6,495 bases of DNA from the NCBI GenBank assembly GCA_034005145.1, contig JAVEVH010000042.1, positions 1-6,495 on the forward strand, written 5' to 3'. A program made the translations under genes and the position numbers. This stretch comes from JAVEVH01 sp034005145 (GTDB lineage: Bacteria > Patescibacteriota > Dojkabacteria > SC72). The notes beneath the pieces are model-generated. The model worked only from the letters and a program-made list of their open reading frames with translations. It ran no database searches and was not told where the DNA came from. This document shows, one piece after another, positions 1-5,078 of this stretch; position 1 is the stretch's first letter; each line of letters begins with the position of its first letter.

Positions 1-10
1 GCCCACCATT
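1..10 (+). repeat. Cassette-boundary repeat copy 1 (partial, type A)
   Basis: The window opens with GCCCACCATT, identical to the right end of the complete copies at 1664-1700 and 6296-6332. The GCCC before ACCATT assigns it to type A, because type B copies have TTCC there. Its left part lies outside the window. It marks the left border of the ASCH cassette. Confidence 0.8.
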
Positions 11-28
11 TTCTTCTGTATTTTCTTG

Positions 29-34
29 TATACT
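29..34 (+). promoter_or_regulatory. -10 element of a leaderless promoter for the ASCH gene
   Basis: TATACT ends exactly 5 nt before the ATG at 40. Transcription normally starts about 6-8 nt after the -10 hexamer, which here falls on or beside the A of the ATG, so the mRNA should have essentially no leader. No convincing -35 hexamer is visible in the 28 bases upstream, and no Shine-Dalgarno sequence is present. Confidence 0.65.
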
Positions 35-39
35 AAGAT

Positions 40-387
40 ATGAATCATCAAATGAAATTAAATGCTTGGGCATTTAAACAAATCGCCAATAGGACTAAGA
101 AATATGAGATTAGGTTATATGATGAAAAGAGAAGAGATATAGAAGTAGGAGATAAAATAGTTTTTTCAGAGCTTCCCTTATTAGAGAATAAGATAGAAGT
201 AAATGTATTAGATCTCATAATTGCTAATAATTTTGAGGAATTATTCACTGAGTTTGATCCTGTCCTAGCTGGTTGGAAAAAAGGCGAGTCTCCTAGGAAG
301 TGTGCTAATGATATGTCTAAATATTACCCGAGAGAAGACCAAGAAAAATATGGTGTAGTGGCTATAAAGATAAAGTTAGATAAATAG
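40..387 (+). CDS. ASCH-domain (PUA-like fold) protein
   Basis: This 115-aa protein matches the small single-domain ASCH family. The diagnostic stretch is KKYEIRLYDEKRRDIEVGDKIVF (about residues 20-42), with the E-x-R-L-x-D-x-K-R signature followed by a GDxIxF strand. A second typical block near the C-terminus is YYPREDQEKYGVVAIKI (about 95-111). ASCH domains share the PUA-like RNA-binding fold; some members act on RNA or on modified nucleosides, but the substrate of this one cannot be told. No signal peptide or membrane segment is seen, so it is probably cytoplasmic. The start at 40 is preferred over the in-frame ATG at 52 because TATACT lies 5 nt upstream, fitting leaderless expression. The TAG stop runs directly into the next boundary repeat. 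Confidence 0.85.
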   Translation: MNHQMKLNAWAFKQIANRTKKYEIRLYDEKRRDIEVGDKIVFSELPLLENKIEVNVLDLIIANNFEELFTEFDPVLAGWKKGESPRKCANDMSKYYPREDQEKYGVVAIKIKLDK

Positions 388-389
388 TT

Positions 390-426
390 TTTTTAAGTTC
401 CAAGCTCTCCAACACATTCCACCATT
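390..426 (+). repeat. Cassette-boundary repeat copy 2 (type B)
   Basis: The copy starts TTTTTAAGTTCCAAGC and ends ATTCCACCATT. It shares both outer arms with type A copies, but its middle 13 positions differ (TCTCCAACACATT). It begins 2 nt after the TAG of the ASCH gene and ends 22 nt before the -10 of the GNAT gene. Confidence 0.85.
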
Positions 427-448
427 TTTTATACCAAAACAAATAAGC

Positions 449-454
449 TATAAT
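449..454 (+). promoter_or_regulatory. -10 element for the GNAT gene
   Basis: This is a consensus TATAAT in the short gap after repeat copy 2. The expected start of transcription is near 460-462, giving a leader of about 20 nt before the ATG at 481. That leader has no purine-rich Shine-Dalgarno motif. A -35 hexamer is not obvious: the position 17 bp upstream reads TTTTTA, just where the repeat ends. Confidence 0.6.
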
Positions 455-480
455 TTAGCAATAAGTTGTTCTTGAATATT

Positions 481-939
481 ATGGAAATTAGGGAATCTCA
501 AGCTAAAGATTGGAAAGTAATTCAACTTTTAAATAATGAGGTTTTTATTCACGATGAGGAATTTGATAAGGATATAGATTTAAATTGGCCATTTTCTGAT
601 GCTGGAACCGAATACTACAAGGAACTTGCAGGAGGAACTTATGGAAAGTGTTATGTTGCTGAAGAAGATGGTAAAGCCGTAGGTTATATAGCACTAGGCT
701 TTAAGGATTGGGGATATAGAACTGGTAAGCATGTAGAGTTAGAAAATATGGGTGTATTGCCAGAATATAGATCAAAGGGTATTGGAAGGTTATTAGTTGA
801 TAAAGCTAAAGAATGGGCGAGATCTGTCAACGCTACAAAATTGTATGTATCTGCATACTGGGGGAATACTGGCGCAAGAAACTTCTATGAGAGAGAAGGC
901 TTTGAACCTATTGATCAAGGACTTGAGATAGGGTTATAG
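481..939 (+). CDS. GNAT-family N-acetyltransferase
   Basis: A 152-aa GNAT protein that would transfer acetyl from acetyl-CoA to an amine. Motif A is clear: ENMGVLPEYRSKGIGRLL (88-105), with RSKGIG as the pyrophosphate-binding R/Q-x-x-G-x-G loop. Motif B follows as WGNTGARNFYEREGF (127-141), the usual N-x-x-A-x-x-F-Y-x-x-x-G-F block. Its length is typical of a stand-alone GNAT. The substrate cannot be read from sequence; small GNATs carried on cassettes are often antibiotic acetyltransferases, but I see no aminoglycoside-specific signature. The ATG at 481 is chosen over a TTG at 466 in the same frame, because homology-like sequence begins at MEIRESQ and a TTG without a Shine-Dalgarno is unlikely. 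It is the only cassette here flanked by type B repeats on both sides. Confidence 0.85.
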   Translation: MEIRESQAKDWKVIQLLNNEVFIHDEEFDKDIDLNWPFSDAGTEYYKELAGGTYGKCYVAEEDGKAVGYIALGFKDWGYRTGKHVELENMGVLPEYRSKGIGRLLVDKAKEWARSVNATKLYVSAYWGNTGARNFYEREGFEPIDQGLEIGL

Positions 940-961
940 AAAGAGTATTAAAAGAATGTGA

Positions 962-998
962 TTTTTAAGTTTCAAGCTATCCAACACATTCCACCATT
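962..998 (+). repeat. Cassette-boundary repeat copy 3 (type B)
   Basis: The copy starts TTTTTAAGTTTCAAGC, continues TATCCAACACATT and ends CCACCATT. It differs from copy 2 by two substitutions (C to T in the left arm, C to A in the core). It lies 22 nt after the GNAT stop and 12 nt before the -10 of the next gene. Confidence 0.85.
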
Positions 999-1010
999 AT
1001 TATTTTCCTG

Positions 1011-1016
1011 TATACT
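1011..1016 (+). promoter_or_regulatory. -10 element of a leaderless promoter for the ParB-like gene
   Basis: TATACT is followed by exactly 5 nt and then the ATG at 1022, the same arrangement as in the ASCH cassette. Transcription should start on or next to the ATG. No -35 hexamer stands out, and 17 bp upstream is within the boundary repeat. Confidence 0.65.
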
Positions 1017-1021
1017 TTCCT

Positions 1022-1639
1022 ATGGATATATCAAAACTAAATCTTAATCCTATTTCTGAAGATGAAGTAGTAAGTATATTTTTAAGAGGTGAGCTTAAAT
1101 CAAAAAGATTTTCTCAAGAAATTGTGAATGCAATAAAGAAGTTAAATGGAGATGAGAATCTGATTATTAATCCAGATCTAACCAAATCAGAAGAGAATAT
1201 ACTCAGAAAAGAAATTCTGGAGGAAACAAGAAAATATATCTCAAGAGAAGGTTTGTTTGAAGATTTCCCAAATGATATCAAATGGTACAGAGTAGAGTTT
1301 TCATCAGACTTTTTAATTAATCAGGTAAAATATATAGACTATGATTACTGGATAGAGCTATCTAATGGATCTAGATTACCCAAAGATGCAGTAGAAAAGA
1401 TTAAGAACAATAAAAGAGTTTTCAATCTCCCTTATGATAATTTTTTAGAAGCATCTGAAGAATTTAAGAAAAATAAATCTTTTGATGAAATCATTATTGT
1501 TTCAGACGGGACAAGCTATGTTGTTCTAGAAGGACATTTAAGATTGACTGTATATGCATTAAACAAAGAAATACTTCCTAAAAAAGTTCCTGTAATTATT
1601 GGAATCTCAGAACAGATGAGAGAGTGGGGGAATTTCTAA
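1022..1639 (+). CDS. Protein with a ParB/sulfiredoxin-like C-terminal domain, role unknown
   Basis: This 205-aa protein is not one I can name. The C-terminal third carries IIIVSDGTSYVVLEGHLRLTVYAL (157-180), which resembles the ParB N-terminal-domain core: a beta strand, then a G-H/E-x-R loop (G171, R174) and a helix. In ParB-fold proteins that loop binds a nucleotide phosphate. The N-terminal half is charged and helical, with many Lys and Glu. A Trp/Tyr-rich strand region is seen at 86-112 (IKWYRVEF, YDYWIEL). No ParA partner, DNA-binding helix-turn-helix segment or parS-like site is in the cassette, so a plasmid-partition role is unlikely; free-standing ParB-fold proteins include nucleases and kinases. 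No signal peptide or membrane segment is visible. The start is supported by TATACT 5 nt upstream. Confidence 0.55.
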   Translation: MDISKLNLNPISEDEVVSIFLRGELKSKRFSQEIVNAIKKLNGDENLIINPDLTKSEENILRKEILEETRKYISREGLFEDFPNDIKWYRVEFSSDFLINQVKYIDYDYWIELSNGSRLPKDAVEKIKNNKRVFNLPYDNFLEASEEFKKNKSFDEIIIVSDGTSYVVLEGHLRLTVYALNKEILPKKVPVIIGISEQMREWGNF

Positions 1640-1663
1640 AGTAATAGAGCCAGAGTAATCCTA

Positions 1664-1700
1664 TTTTTAAGTTCCATGCCTGAAAGTGTAGCCCACCATT
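1664..1700 (+). repeat. Cassette-boundary repeat copy 4 (type A, complete)
   Basis: This is a complete type A copy: TTTTTAAGTTCCATGC, then CTGAAAGTGTAGC, then CCACCATT. It ends one base before the stop codon of the minus-strand hydrolase gene, so it sits between the 3' ends of two convergent genes. No inverted repeat is found inside it. Confidence 0.9.
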
Positions 1701-1701
1701 A

Positions 1702-2436
1702 TTATGTCCATCTTGGATATTTAACTATATCAGAACGGATATCCTTCAGGTATAACTCTGGCTTAACTTTTATACCAAAGATCTCTTCCAAAAACATCTT
1801 TGCAATATAAATATTTCCTAAACTATTTGGATGAATAGTATCCTTCTTTACTTCAGAAGTATTATCAATATTTAAATCTAGATCTAAAGTATAAAATTGC
1901 TCTATTGGATAATCCTTATATATCTCATATCCATTAAAAACATTTATATTACTAGGGATATCTAGACTTAAAATTGCCTCTATATATTGCTCATACCTCT
2001 CATTTGATACCTGGTCATTAGAATATAAATCCGGGGTATAAATGACATCCTTATTTGAAAGTAATTCAAAAATGCTATTGATATTCCCAATCTGTTCTTC
2101 AACAGTAATACCTAGCTCTATATCATTTGAAGTACCCATGATGATATATAAATTTGGTTCTATTTCTTTTTGAGCAATAGAAACTTGCTGTAAGAAATCT
2201 CTACTTGAAGCACCATCTAAAGCATAATTATAGAATTTTAAATTCCATTCTGGAACCCACCAATCATCCTCTTTAAATTCCTCAAAAGAGAACTTTAATA
2301 TATATTCAAAAACATCTCTCCAATTAGGGTGAACCCATTCTGCAGAGGTAAGAGAGTCACCTATAAATACAATCTTATACTCTTTCCCAGATTTAAGAGT
2401 ATTTAATATTTTTTTATATAAAGGTTTTCTACCCAT
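1702..2436 (-). CDS. SGNH/GDSL-family hydrolase (esterase-like), cytoplasmic
   Basis: A 244-aa SGNH hydrolase with all four conserved blocks. Block I is FIGDSLT (24-30) with nucleophile Ser28. Block II is DGASS, with Gly75 as oxyanion-hole donor. Block III is GTSND (101-105), with Asn104. Block V is DTIHP (209-213), giving the Asp209/His212 pair. The family hydrolyses ester or acetyl groups on lipids, sugars or peptidoglycan-related compounds; the substrate is not evident here. There is no signal peptide and no membrane segment, so unlike many relatives it probably acts inside the cell. The TAA stop abuts the boundary repeat. A TAGCAT hexamer 7 nt before the ATG may be the -10 of a leaderless promoter. 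No Shine-Dalgarno motif precedes the start. Confidence 0.88.
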   Translation of the reverse strand: MGRKPLYKKILNTLKSGKEYKIVFIGDSLTSAEWVHPNWRDVFEYILKFSFEEFKEDDWWVPEWNLKFYNYALDGASSRDFLQQVSIAQKEIEPNLYIIMGTSNDIELGITVEEQIGNINSIFELLSNKDVIYTPDLYSNDQVSNERYEQYIEAILSLDIPSNINVFNGYEIYKDYPIEQFYTLDLDLNIDNTSEVKKDTIHPNSLGNIYIAKMFLEEIFGIKVKPELYLKDIRSDIVKYPRWT

Positions 2437-2443
2437 TTCATCT

Positions 2444-2449
2444 ATGCTA
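2444..2449 (-). promoter_or_regulatory. Possible -10 element for the SGNH hydrolase gene
   Basis: On the minus strand the hexamer reads TAGCAT, four of six matches to TATAAT including the key A at position 2 and T at position 6. It is 7 nt before the ATG, the same spacing as for the S41 gene. A -35 hexamer is not clear. This is the weakest of the promoter calls. Confidence 0.35.
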
Positions 2450-2499
2450 AAGTTACAATTAATTCTAGCTTAATTTAAGAAATAAGGGTATAGAACCTC

Positions 2500-2532
2500 T
2501 AAGTTCCATGCCTGAAAGTGTATCCCACCATT
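2500..2532 (+). repeat. Cassette-boundary repeat copy 5 (type A)
   Basis: TAAGTTCCATGC is followed by CTGAAAGTGTATC and CCACCATT. The T-run on the left is shortened (CTCT in place of TTTT), and one core base is T in place of G. It lies between the promoter end of the hydrolase gene and the stop codon of the Erm-type gene, whose TAA starts 1 nt further on. Confidence 0.88.
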
Positions 2533-2533
2533 T

Positions 2534-3376
2534 TTATACTCTTGTTCTATGTACCTTCTCTCTATGAGCATGTTGCTTTATATTTCTTAGGTAGTAACCC
2601 TCAACTCTGCTAATATATTTATCCCCATTAAGTTTGAACTTCTGGAATACATCAAGATAATAACCAGAAGGAATATCTGTTGGTTTAGAATAATTATTCT
2701 CTTCTAAATATTGTTTAACATATTTCAATTGTTTGTAGGTAAAAAGCTCTTTAAAAGTATCTAATACGGACCTATTCATTTGGTTAAATACATATGTAAC
2801 AAAATCCCTATATAATAGATAATCCTGCTTATTAAAACTTCTAGCTTTTAATTTAAGCAAAATAATATCTACATTTGGTACAGGCTTAAAATCTCCTGGG
2901 TTGAATTCTTCTATAATATTAATATCATACCTAAAGGATAATATTGAGGATATTTGAGTATTCTTTGGCTTACCTAAATATCTTTTTGCTGATTCTTTCT
3001 GTAAAAAAATAAAGGCTTCTACAAATTTAGAATCTAAATCCGTAATTTTATTAATGATATCGGAGGTAAGGGAGAAGGGTATATTAGAAAATATCTTAAA
3101 TTCTTTTTGTGGCAATTGTATATCCAGAAAATCTTCATTTTTAAGTATTACATTTGGTGTATTGTTAAATCTCTTTTTTAACACTTCAAAGTACTTGGGA
3201 TCTAATTCGTAAGCTATAACTTGTTTTGCATATTTAGAAAGCTCTTCTGTTATTACGCCTGTACCTGCTCCAATATCTAGGACAATATCATTAGAGTTAA
3301 TTCTGGAGAGTTTAACAAGTTTTTGTAAATGTGTTTTATTTGTATATAAGTTTTGGGAATATTTAATATCTACCAT
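2534..3376 (-). CDS. Erm-type rRNA adenine N6-methyltransferase
   Basis: This 280-aa protein belongs to the KsgA/Erm family of SAM-dependent rRNA adenine (di)methyltransferases. Visible motifs are QN at 8-9, motif I DIGAGTG (34-40), acidic ribose-binding residues in AYELD (55-59), ED at 81-82, and catalytic motif IV SNIPF (97-101). Next come the family's FKPVPNVD block (163-170) and a YRDFV...FN segment (189-198). NIPF rather than NLPY, plus the basic tail HAHREKVHRTR (269-279), favours Erm (23S rRNA A2058, macrolide-lincosamide-streptogramin B resistance) over housekeeping KsgA (16S rRNA). A cassette location also fits a resistance gene. No leader peptide of the attenuated erm type exists: the ATG follows TATAAT by 5 nt, so control, if any, is transcriptional through the palindrome upstream. 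Target and resistance are inferred. Confidence 0.85.
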   Translation of the reverse strand: MVDIKYSQNLYTNKTHLQKLVKLSRINSNDIVLDIGAGTGVITEELSKYAKQVIAYELDPKYFEVLKKRFNNTPNVILKNEDFLDIQLPQKEFKIFSNIPFSLTSDIINKITDLDSKFVEAFIFLQKESAKRYLGKPKNTQISSILSFRYDINIIEEFNPGDFKPVPNVDIILLKLKARSFNKQDYLLYRDFVTYVFNQMNRSVLDTFKELFTYKQLKYVKQYLEENNYSKPTDIPSGYYLDVFQKFKLNGDKYISRVEGYYLRNIKQHAHREKVHRTRV

Positions 3377-3381
3377 AAAAA

Positions 3382-3387
3382 ATTATA
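3382..3387 (-). promoter_or_regulatory. -10 element of a leaderless promoter for the Erm-type gene
   Basis: On the minus strand the sequence is a consensus TATAAT, then five T, then the ATG at 3376. Transcription should start at or beside the ATG. The position 17 bp upstream reads CTACAT, a poor -35, so the promoter may need an activator or rely on its strong -10. Confidence 0.7.
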
Positions 3388-3406
3388 TCACTAAGATTAG
3401 TGATAT
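3385..3406. promoter_or_regulatory. 22 bp palindrome overlapping the erm promoter, probable operator
   Basis: The arms ATATCACTAA and TTAGTGATAT are perfect 10 bp inverted repeats separated by GA. The palindrome overlaps the last three bases of the -10 and fills the -35/-10 spacer, a classic place for a repressor dimer (or a MerR-type activator). It lies upstream of the expected transcription start, so it is not a terminator. No regulator gene is present in the window. Confidence 0.65.
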
Positions 3407-3412
3407 GTAGTG

Positions 3413-3445
3413 TTTAAGTTCCATGCCTGAAAGTGTATCCCACCA
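3413..3445 (+). repeat. Cassette-boundary repeat copy 6 (type A)
   Basis: TTTAAGTTCCATGC is followed by CTGAAAGTGTATC and CCACCA. The final TT of the other copies is AG here, so identity stops at CCACCA. It shares the G-to-T core change with copy 5. It sits between the promoter ends of two divergent genes and opens the large cassette. Confidence 0.88.
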
Positions 3446-3480
3446 AGTCCCATAGTCTTCATTTTCTCAAATGTTTGCTG

Positions 3481-3486
3481 TAGAAT
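3481..3486 (+). promoter_or_regulatory. Putative -10 element for the radical SAM gene
   Basis: TAGAAT preceded by TTGCTG is the best -10 candidate; 17 bp upstream is TTCATT, a weak -35. The expected transcription start near 3493 gives a leader of about 42 nt that carries the Shine-Dalgarno sequence AAAGGAG at 3519-3525. Confidence 0.45.
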
Positions 3487-3534
3487 AGAGCGTTGTGTAG
3501 CTCTTTTCAAAAATCCACAAAGGAGAAAATACCC

Positions 3535-4833
3535 ATGAACAACCTGCAATGGCAAGAGATGCATCCAAACCTGTTTCTAGTTCAGCAAGACGGAATAGGT
3601 GTCGTATATTCCCCATTACTTGGTAAGTTCTTTTATGCCAATAGTGATGGGATGGCGATTATTGCGGGGTACTTACAGTTAGGAAAGCCGGAGAATCATC
3701 CTTTTCATGAACATCTGAAAAGTAATGGCTTCTTCCAAACTGTAGAACTCCCAAGAACCGCTAATGATGGCCGGTTTAACAGCCGTGAGCTAACAGTATC
3801 TGTGACCTCTGCCTGCAATCTTCGCTGTGTATATTGCTATGCAAACGCTGGTGTGAACTTTCTAGACCTACCATGGTCTGTGATAGAGAGATCCATTAAG
3901 CAGATGTATGCATATGTGGAGATCAGGGGTGACAAAGAAGTGGAACTGAGCTTTCACGGAACCGGAGAGACAACAGTCAAATGGAGAGTAATGGTAAAAG
4001 CCGTAAACTACGCTTTGAGTCTATTACCCAAAGAGTGGAAGATCAAATTTACACTCGTTACAAATGGGACCTTAATAGATGATGAAAAGGCTAAGTTCTT
4101 GGCTAAGCATAACTACTCGGTTGTCCTCTCCATGGATGGAACTGAATCCGTTCAAAATAAGCTCCGTCCAAAAGCCGATGGGTCTGGATCTTATCAAGCC
4201 GCAATAAAGGGAGCTCAAGAGCTGGTTAAACACGGAGTCTTCTTTGCCATGAGATCCACGATAACTGGGCTTAATCAGGACTCCATGCTTGATTTCCTTG
4301 AAATCTGTGCATCAATCGGCTGTCAAGAAATCAGTGTGGCACCATTCTCTCTTACAGGCCGAGGGGAGGAAGGGGTACCTGATATTGATGCAGAGGAGTT
4401 CATCGCACACTACATTGTCGCAAAGAAGAGGGCAAAAGAATTAGGAGTAATTTTCCTAATGCCATCTGACTACTTGGATAATGTAAGTGCAAGATACTGC
4501 AATGCAGATGGAGAATCCTTCGCAGTAATGCCGCAAGGGATTATCTCTACCTGCACAAGGGTAACCAAAACTGAGGATGCCCTCAGTAGTACATTCGTAA
4601 TAGGAGAGGTTACTCCAGACGAGGTTATCATTAACCAACAAATGGTTGATGATTTAAAAAGCCTCAATCTGTACAACTTTCCTGAGTGTGCTGGATGCTT
4701 TGCTAAGTTCACATGCGCTGGGGGATGCCACCATACTCGCCTAATAAGCGGAGGTAAGCAACCTCAGAACTACTGTGAAATTATGCAAGGTGTCCTTTGG
4801 GAGACCCTTAAAGAAGCGGCCTTGAATGGATAA
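3535..4833 (+). CDS. Radical SAM/SPASM peptide maturase
   Basis: This 432-aa protein has the architecture of RiPP-modifying radical SAM enzymes. An N-terminal region (about 1-85) with GVVYSPLLGKFFYANSDG resembles the small beta-rich leader-binding part of such maturases. The [4Fe-4S]/SAM motif is CNLRCVYCYA (Cys94, Cys98, Cys101), and HGTGETT (141-147) takes the place of the family's GGEP motif. The C-terminal SPASM region holds Cys322, Cys340, Cys385, Cys388, Cys394, Cys398 and Cys414, enough for two auxiliary clusters. The ATG at 3535 is chosen over an in-frame TTG at 3493 because AGGAG (3521-3525) lies 9 nt before it. A 31-aa Cys-containing peptide gene follows 63 nt after the stop and is the probable substrate. 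Base composition is more GC-rich than the genes to the left. An anaerobic sulfatase-maturase-like role is less likely, as no sulfatase is nearby. Confidence 0.85.
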   Translation: MNNLQWQEMHPNLFLVQQDGIGVVYSPLLGKFFYANSDGMAIIAGYLQLGKPENHPFHEHLKSNGFFQTVELPRTANDGRFNSRELTVSVTSACNLRCVYCYANAGVNFLDLPWSVIERSIKQMYAYVEIRGDKEVELSFHGTGETTVKWRVMVKAVNYALSLLPKEWKIKFTLVTNGTLIDDEKAKFLAKHNYSVVLSMDGTESVQNKLRPKADGSGSYQAAIKGAQELVKHGVFFAMRSTITGLNQDSMLDFLEICASIGCQEISVAPFSLTGRGEEGVPDIDAEEFIAHYIVAKKRAKELGVIFLMPSDYLDNVSARYCNADGESFAVMPQGIISTCTRVTKTEDALSSTFVIGEVTPDEVIINQQMVDDLKSLNLYNFPECAGCFAKFTCAGGCHHTRLISGGKQPQNYCEIMQGVLWETLKEAALNG

Positions 4834-4835
4834 TA

Positions 4836-4864
4836 TTGCCAGGACGGACTGATTACCTTATAAT
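4836..4864 (+). promoter_or_regulatory. Near-consensus promoter of the 31-aa peptide gene
   Basis: TTGCCA (4836-4841), a 17 bp spacer and TATAAT (4859-4864) form the best sigma-70-type promoter in the window. It begins 2 nt after the stop codon of the maturase gene, so the peptide can be made independently of, and probably in excess over, the maturase. The expected start of transcription is near 4871. Confidence 0.75.
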
Positions 4865-4870
4865 AGCGTA

Positions 4871-4884
4871 CTTTCTACCGAAAG
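4871..4884 (+). promoter_or_regulatory. 5'-terminal hairpin in the peptide-gene leader
   Basis: CTTTC (4871-4875) pairs with GAAAG (4880-4884) around the loop TACC. It would form at the very 5' end of the predicted transcript and runs into the Shine-Dalgarno sequence. It could protect the mRNA end or modulate ribosome access; this is inference from the sequence alone. Confidence 0.4.
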
Positions 4885-4890
4885 GGGGTG
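4880..4890 (+). promoter_or_regulatory. Very strong Shine-Dalgarno sequence of the 31-aa peptide gene
   Basis: GAAAGGGGGTG matches the ideal complement of the 16S rRNA tail (GAAAGGAGGTG) at 10 of 11 positions, the odd base still allowing a G-U pair. It ends 6 nt before the ATG at 4897. This site is the main evidence that the very short ORF is a real gene. Confidence 0.75.
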
Positions 4891-4896
4891 AGGCAA

Positions 4897-4992
4897 ATGT
4901 CCGCATTTGGTAAAACTGTGACCGTAAAGGTCCAGAACCACAACCGTGGTTGCAAGGGCGATAAACAGTGTAGTTGCCGTGGCAGCAAATAA
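4897..4992 (+). CDS. 31-aa Cys-containing peptide, candidate RiPP precursor
   Basis: This short gene encodes 31 residues: an N-terminal half MSAFGKTVTVKVQNHNR without Cys, and a C-terminal half GCKGDKQCSCRGSK with Cys19, Cys25 and Cys27. It is basic, and has no hydrophobic signal or membrane segment. Three things support it as real: a near-consensus promoter, an almost ideal Shine-Dalgarno sequence, and its place right after a radical SAM/SPASM maturase. By analogy with other radical SAM RiPP systems, the first half would be the leader or recognition part and the Cys-rich half the core. Thioether cross-links from Cys to a neighbouring residue (for example in C-K-G-D) are the expected chemistry, but this is inference. 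I do not recognise the family. A small metal-binding protein (His15 plus three Cys) is the main alternative. Confidence 0.72.
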   Translation: MSAFGKTVTVKVQNHNRGCKGDKQCSCRGSK

Positions 4993-5002
4993 CTACAAAC
5001 GC

Positions 5003-5020
5003 CTTTTGTGATCACAAAAG
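5003..5020. repeat. Perfect 18 bp palindrome downstream of the peptide gene
   Basis: CTTTTGTGATCACAAAAG reads identically on both strands and is centred on TGATCA. It starts 10 nt after the peptide stop codon and directly abuts the longer hairpin at 5021. With no loop it is better suited as a protein-binding site or a base-paired overlap between convergent transcripts than as an RNA hairpin. Confidence 0.6.
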
Positions 5021-5066
5021 CTGGAGATGGTTGCAATTAGCAACAAGCAAAACCAACCATCTCCAG
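5021..5066. terminator. 13 bp stem hairpin between convergent genes, possible bidirectional terminator
   Basis: CTGGAGATGGTTG (5021-5033) is perfectly complementary to CAACCATCTCCAG (5054-5066) around a 20 nt loop. A competing small hairpin, GTTGC/GCAAC (5030-5034 with 5040-5044, loop AATTA), uses part of the same arm. The element lies between the peptide stop and the S41 stop (12 nt away). No long T-run follows: the minus strand has only CTTTTG and the plus strand TCTGAAC. Termination is therefore plausible, not proven; a stabilising 3' structure is the alternative. Confidence 0.5.
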
Positions 5067-5078
5067 TCTGAACTTTCC

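Noticed and set aside
48..248. Minus-strand ORF of 66 codons opposite the ASCH gene
   Set aside because: It is fully antisense to a well-supported gene. Its hydrophobic stretches are what the complement of a charged AT-rich gene would give.
388..398. T-run at the start of the repeat as a rho-independent terminator
   Set aside because: No stem precedes the T-run in any copy, and it lies on the wrong strand for the minus-strand genes.
466..480. TTG start for the GNAT gene
   Set aside because: No Shine-Dalgarno sequence precedes it, and the GNAT fold begins normally at the ATG at 481.
1664..1700. Boundary repeat as an integron attC site
   Set aside because: attC sites fold into a long imperfect hairpin with paired R''/L'' and L'/R' boxes. 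I could find no complementary arms inside the repeat or with its flanks, and no GTTRRRY end. The high sequence identity between copies is also unlike attC sites.
1674..1700. Short ORF starting inside type A repeats (M-P-E-S-V-A/S-H-H)
   Set aside because: The reading frame is open in type A copies only. It has no Shine-Dalgarno or promoter, runs antisense into neighbouring genes, and type B copies lack the ATG. It looks like chance.
3493..3534. TTG start 14 codons upstream for the radical SAM gene
   Set aside because: It lies at the predicted transcription start with no ribosome-binding site, whereas the ATG at 3535 has AAAGGAG at proper distance.
4456..4712. Two minus-strand ORFs inside the maturase gene
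   Set aside because: They lie fully within the SPASM-coding region on the opposite strand and have no recognisable domain or promoter. They are coding shadows.
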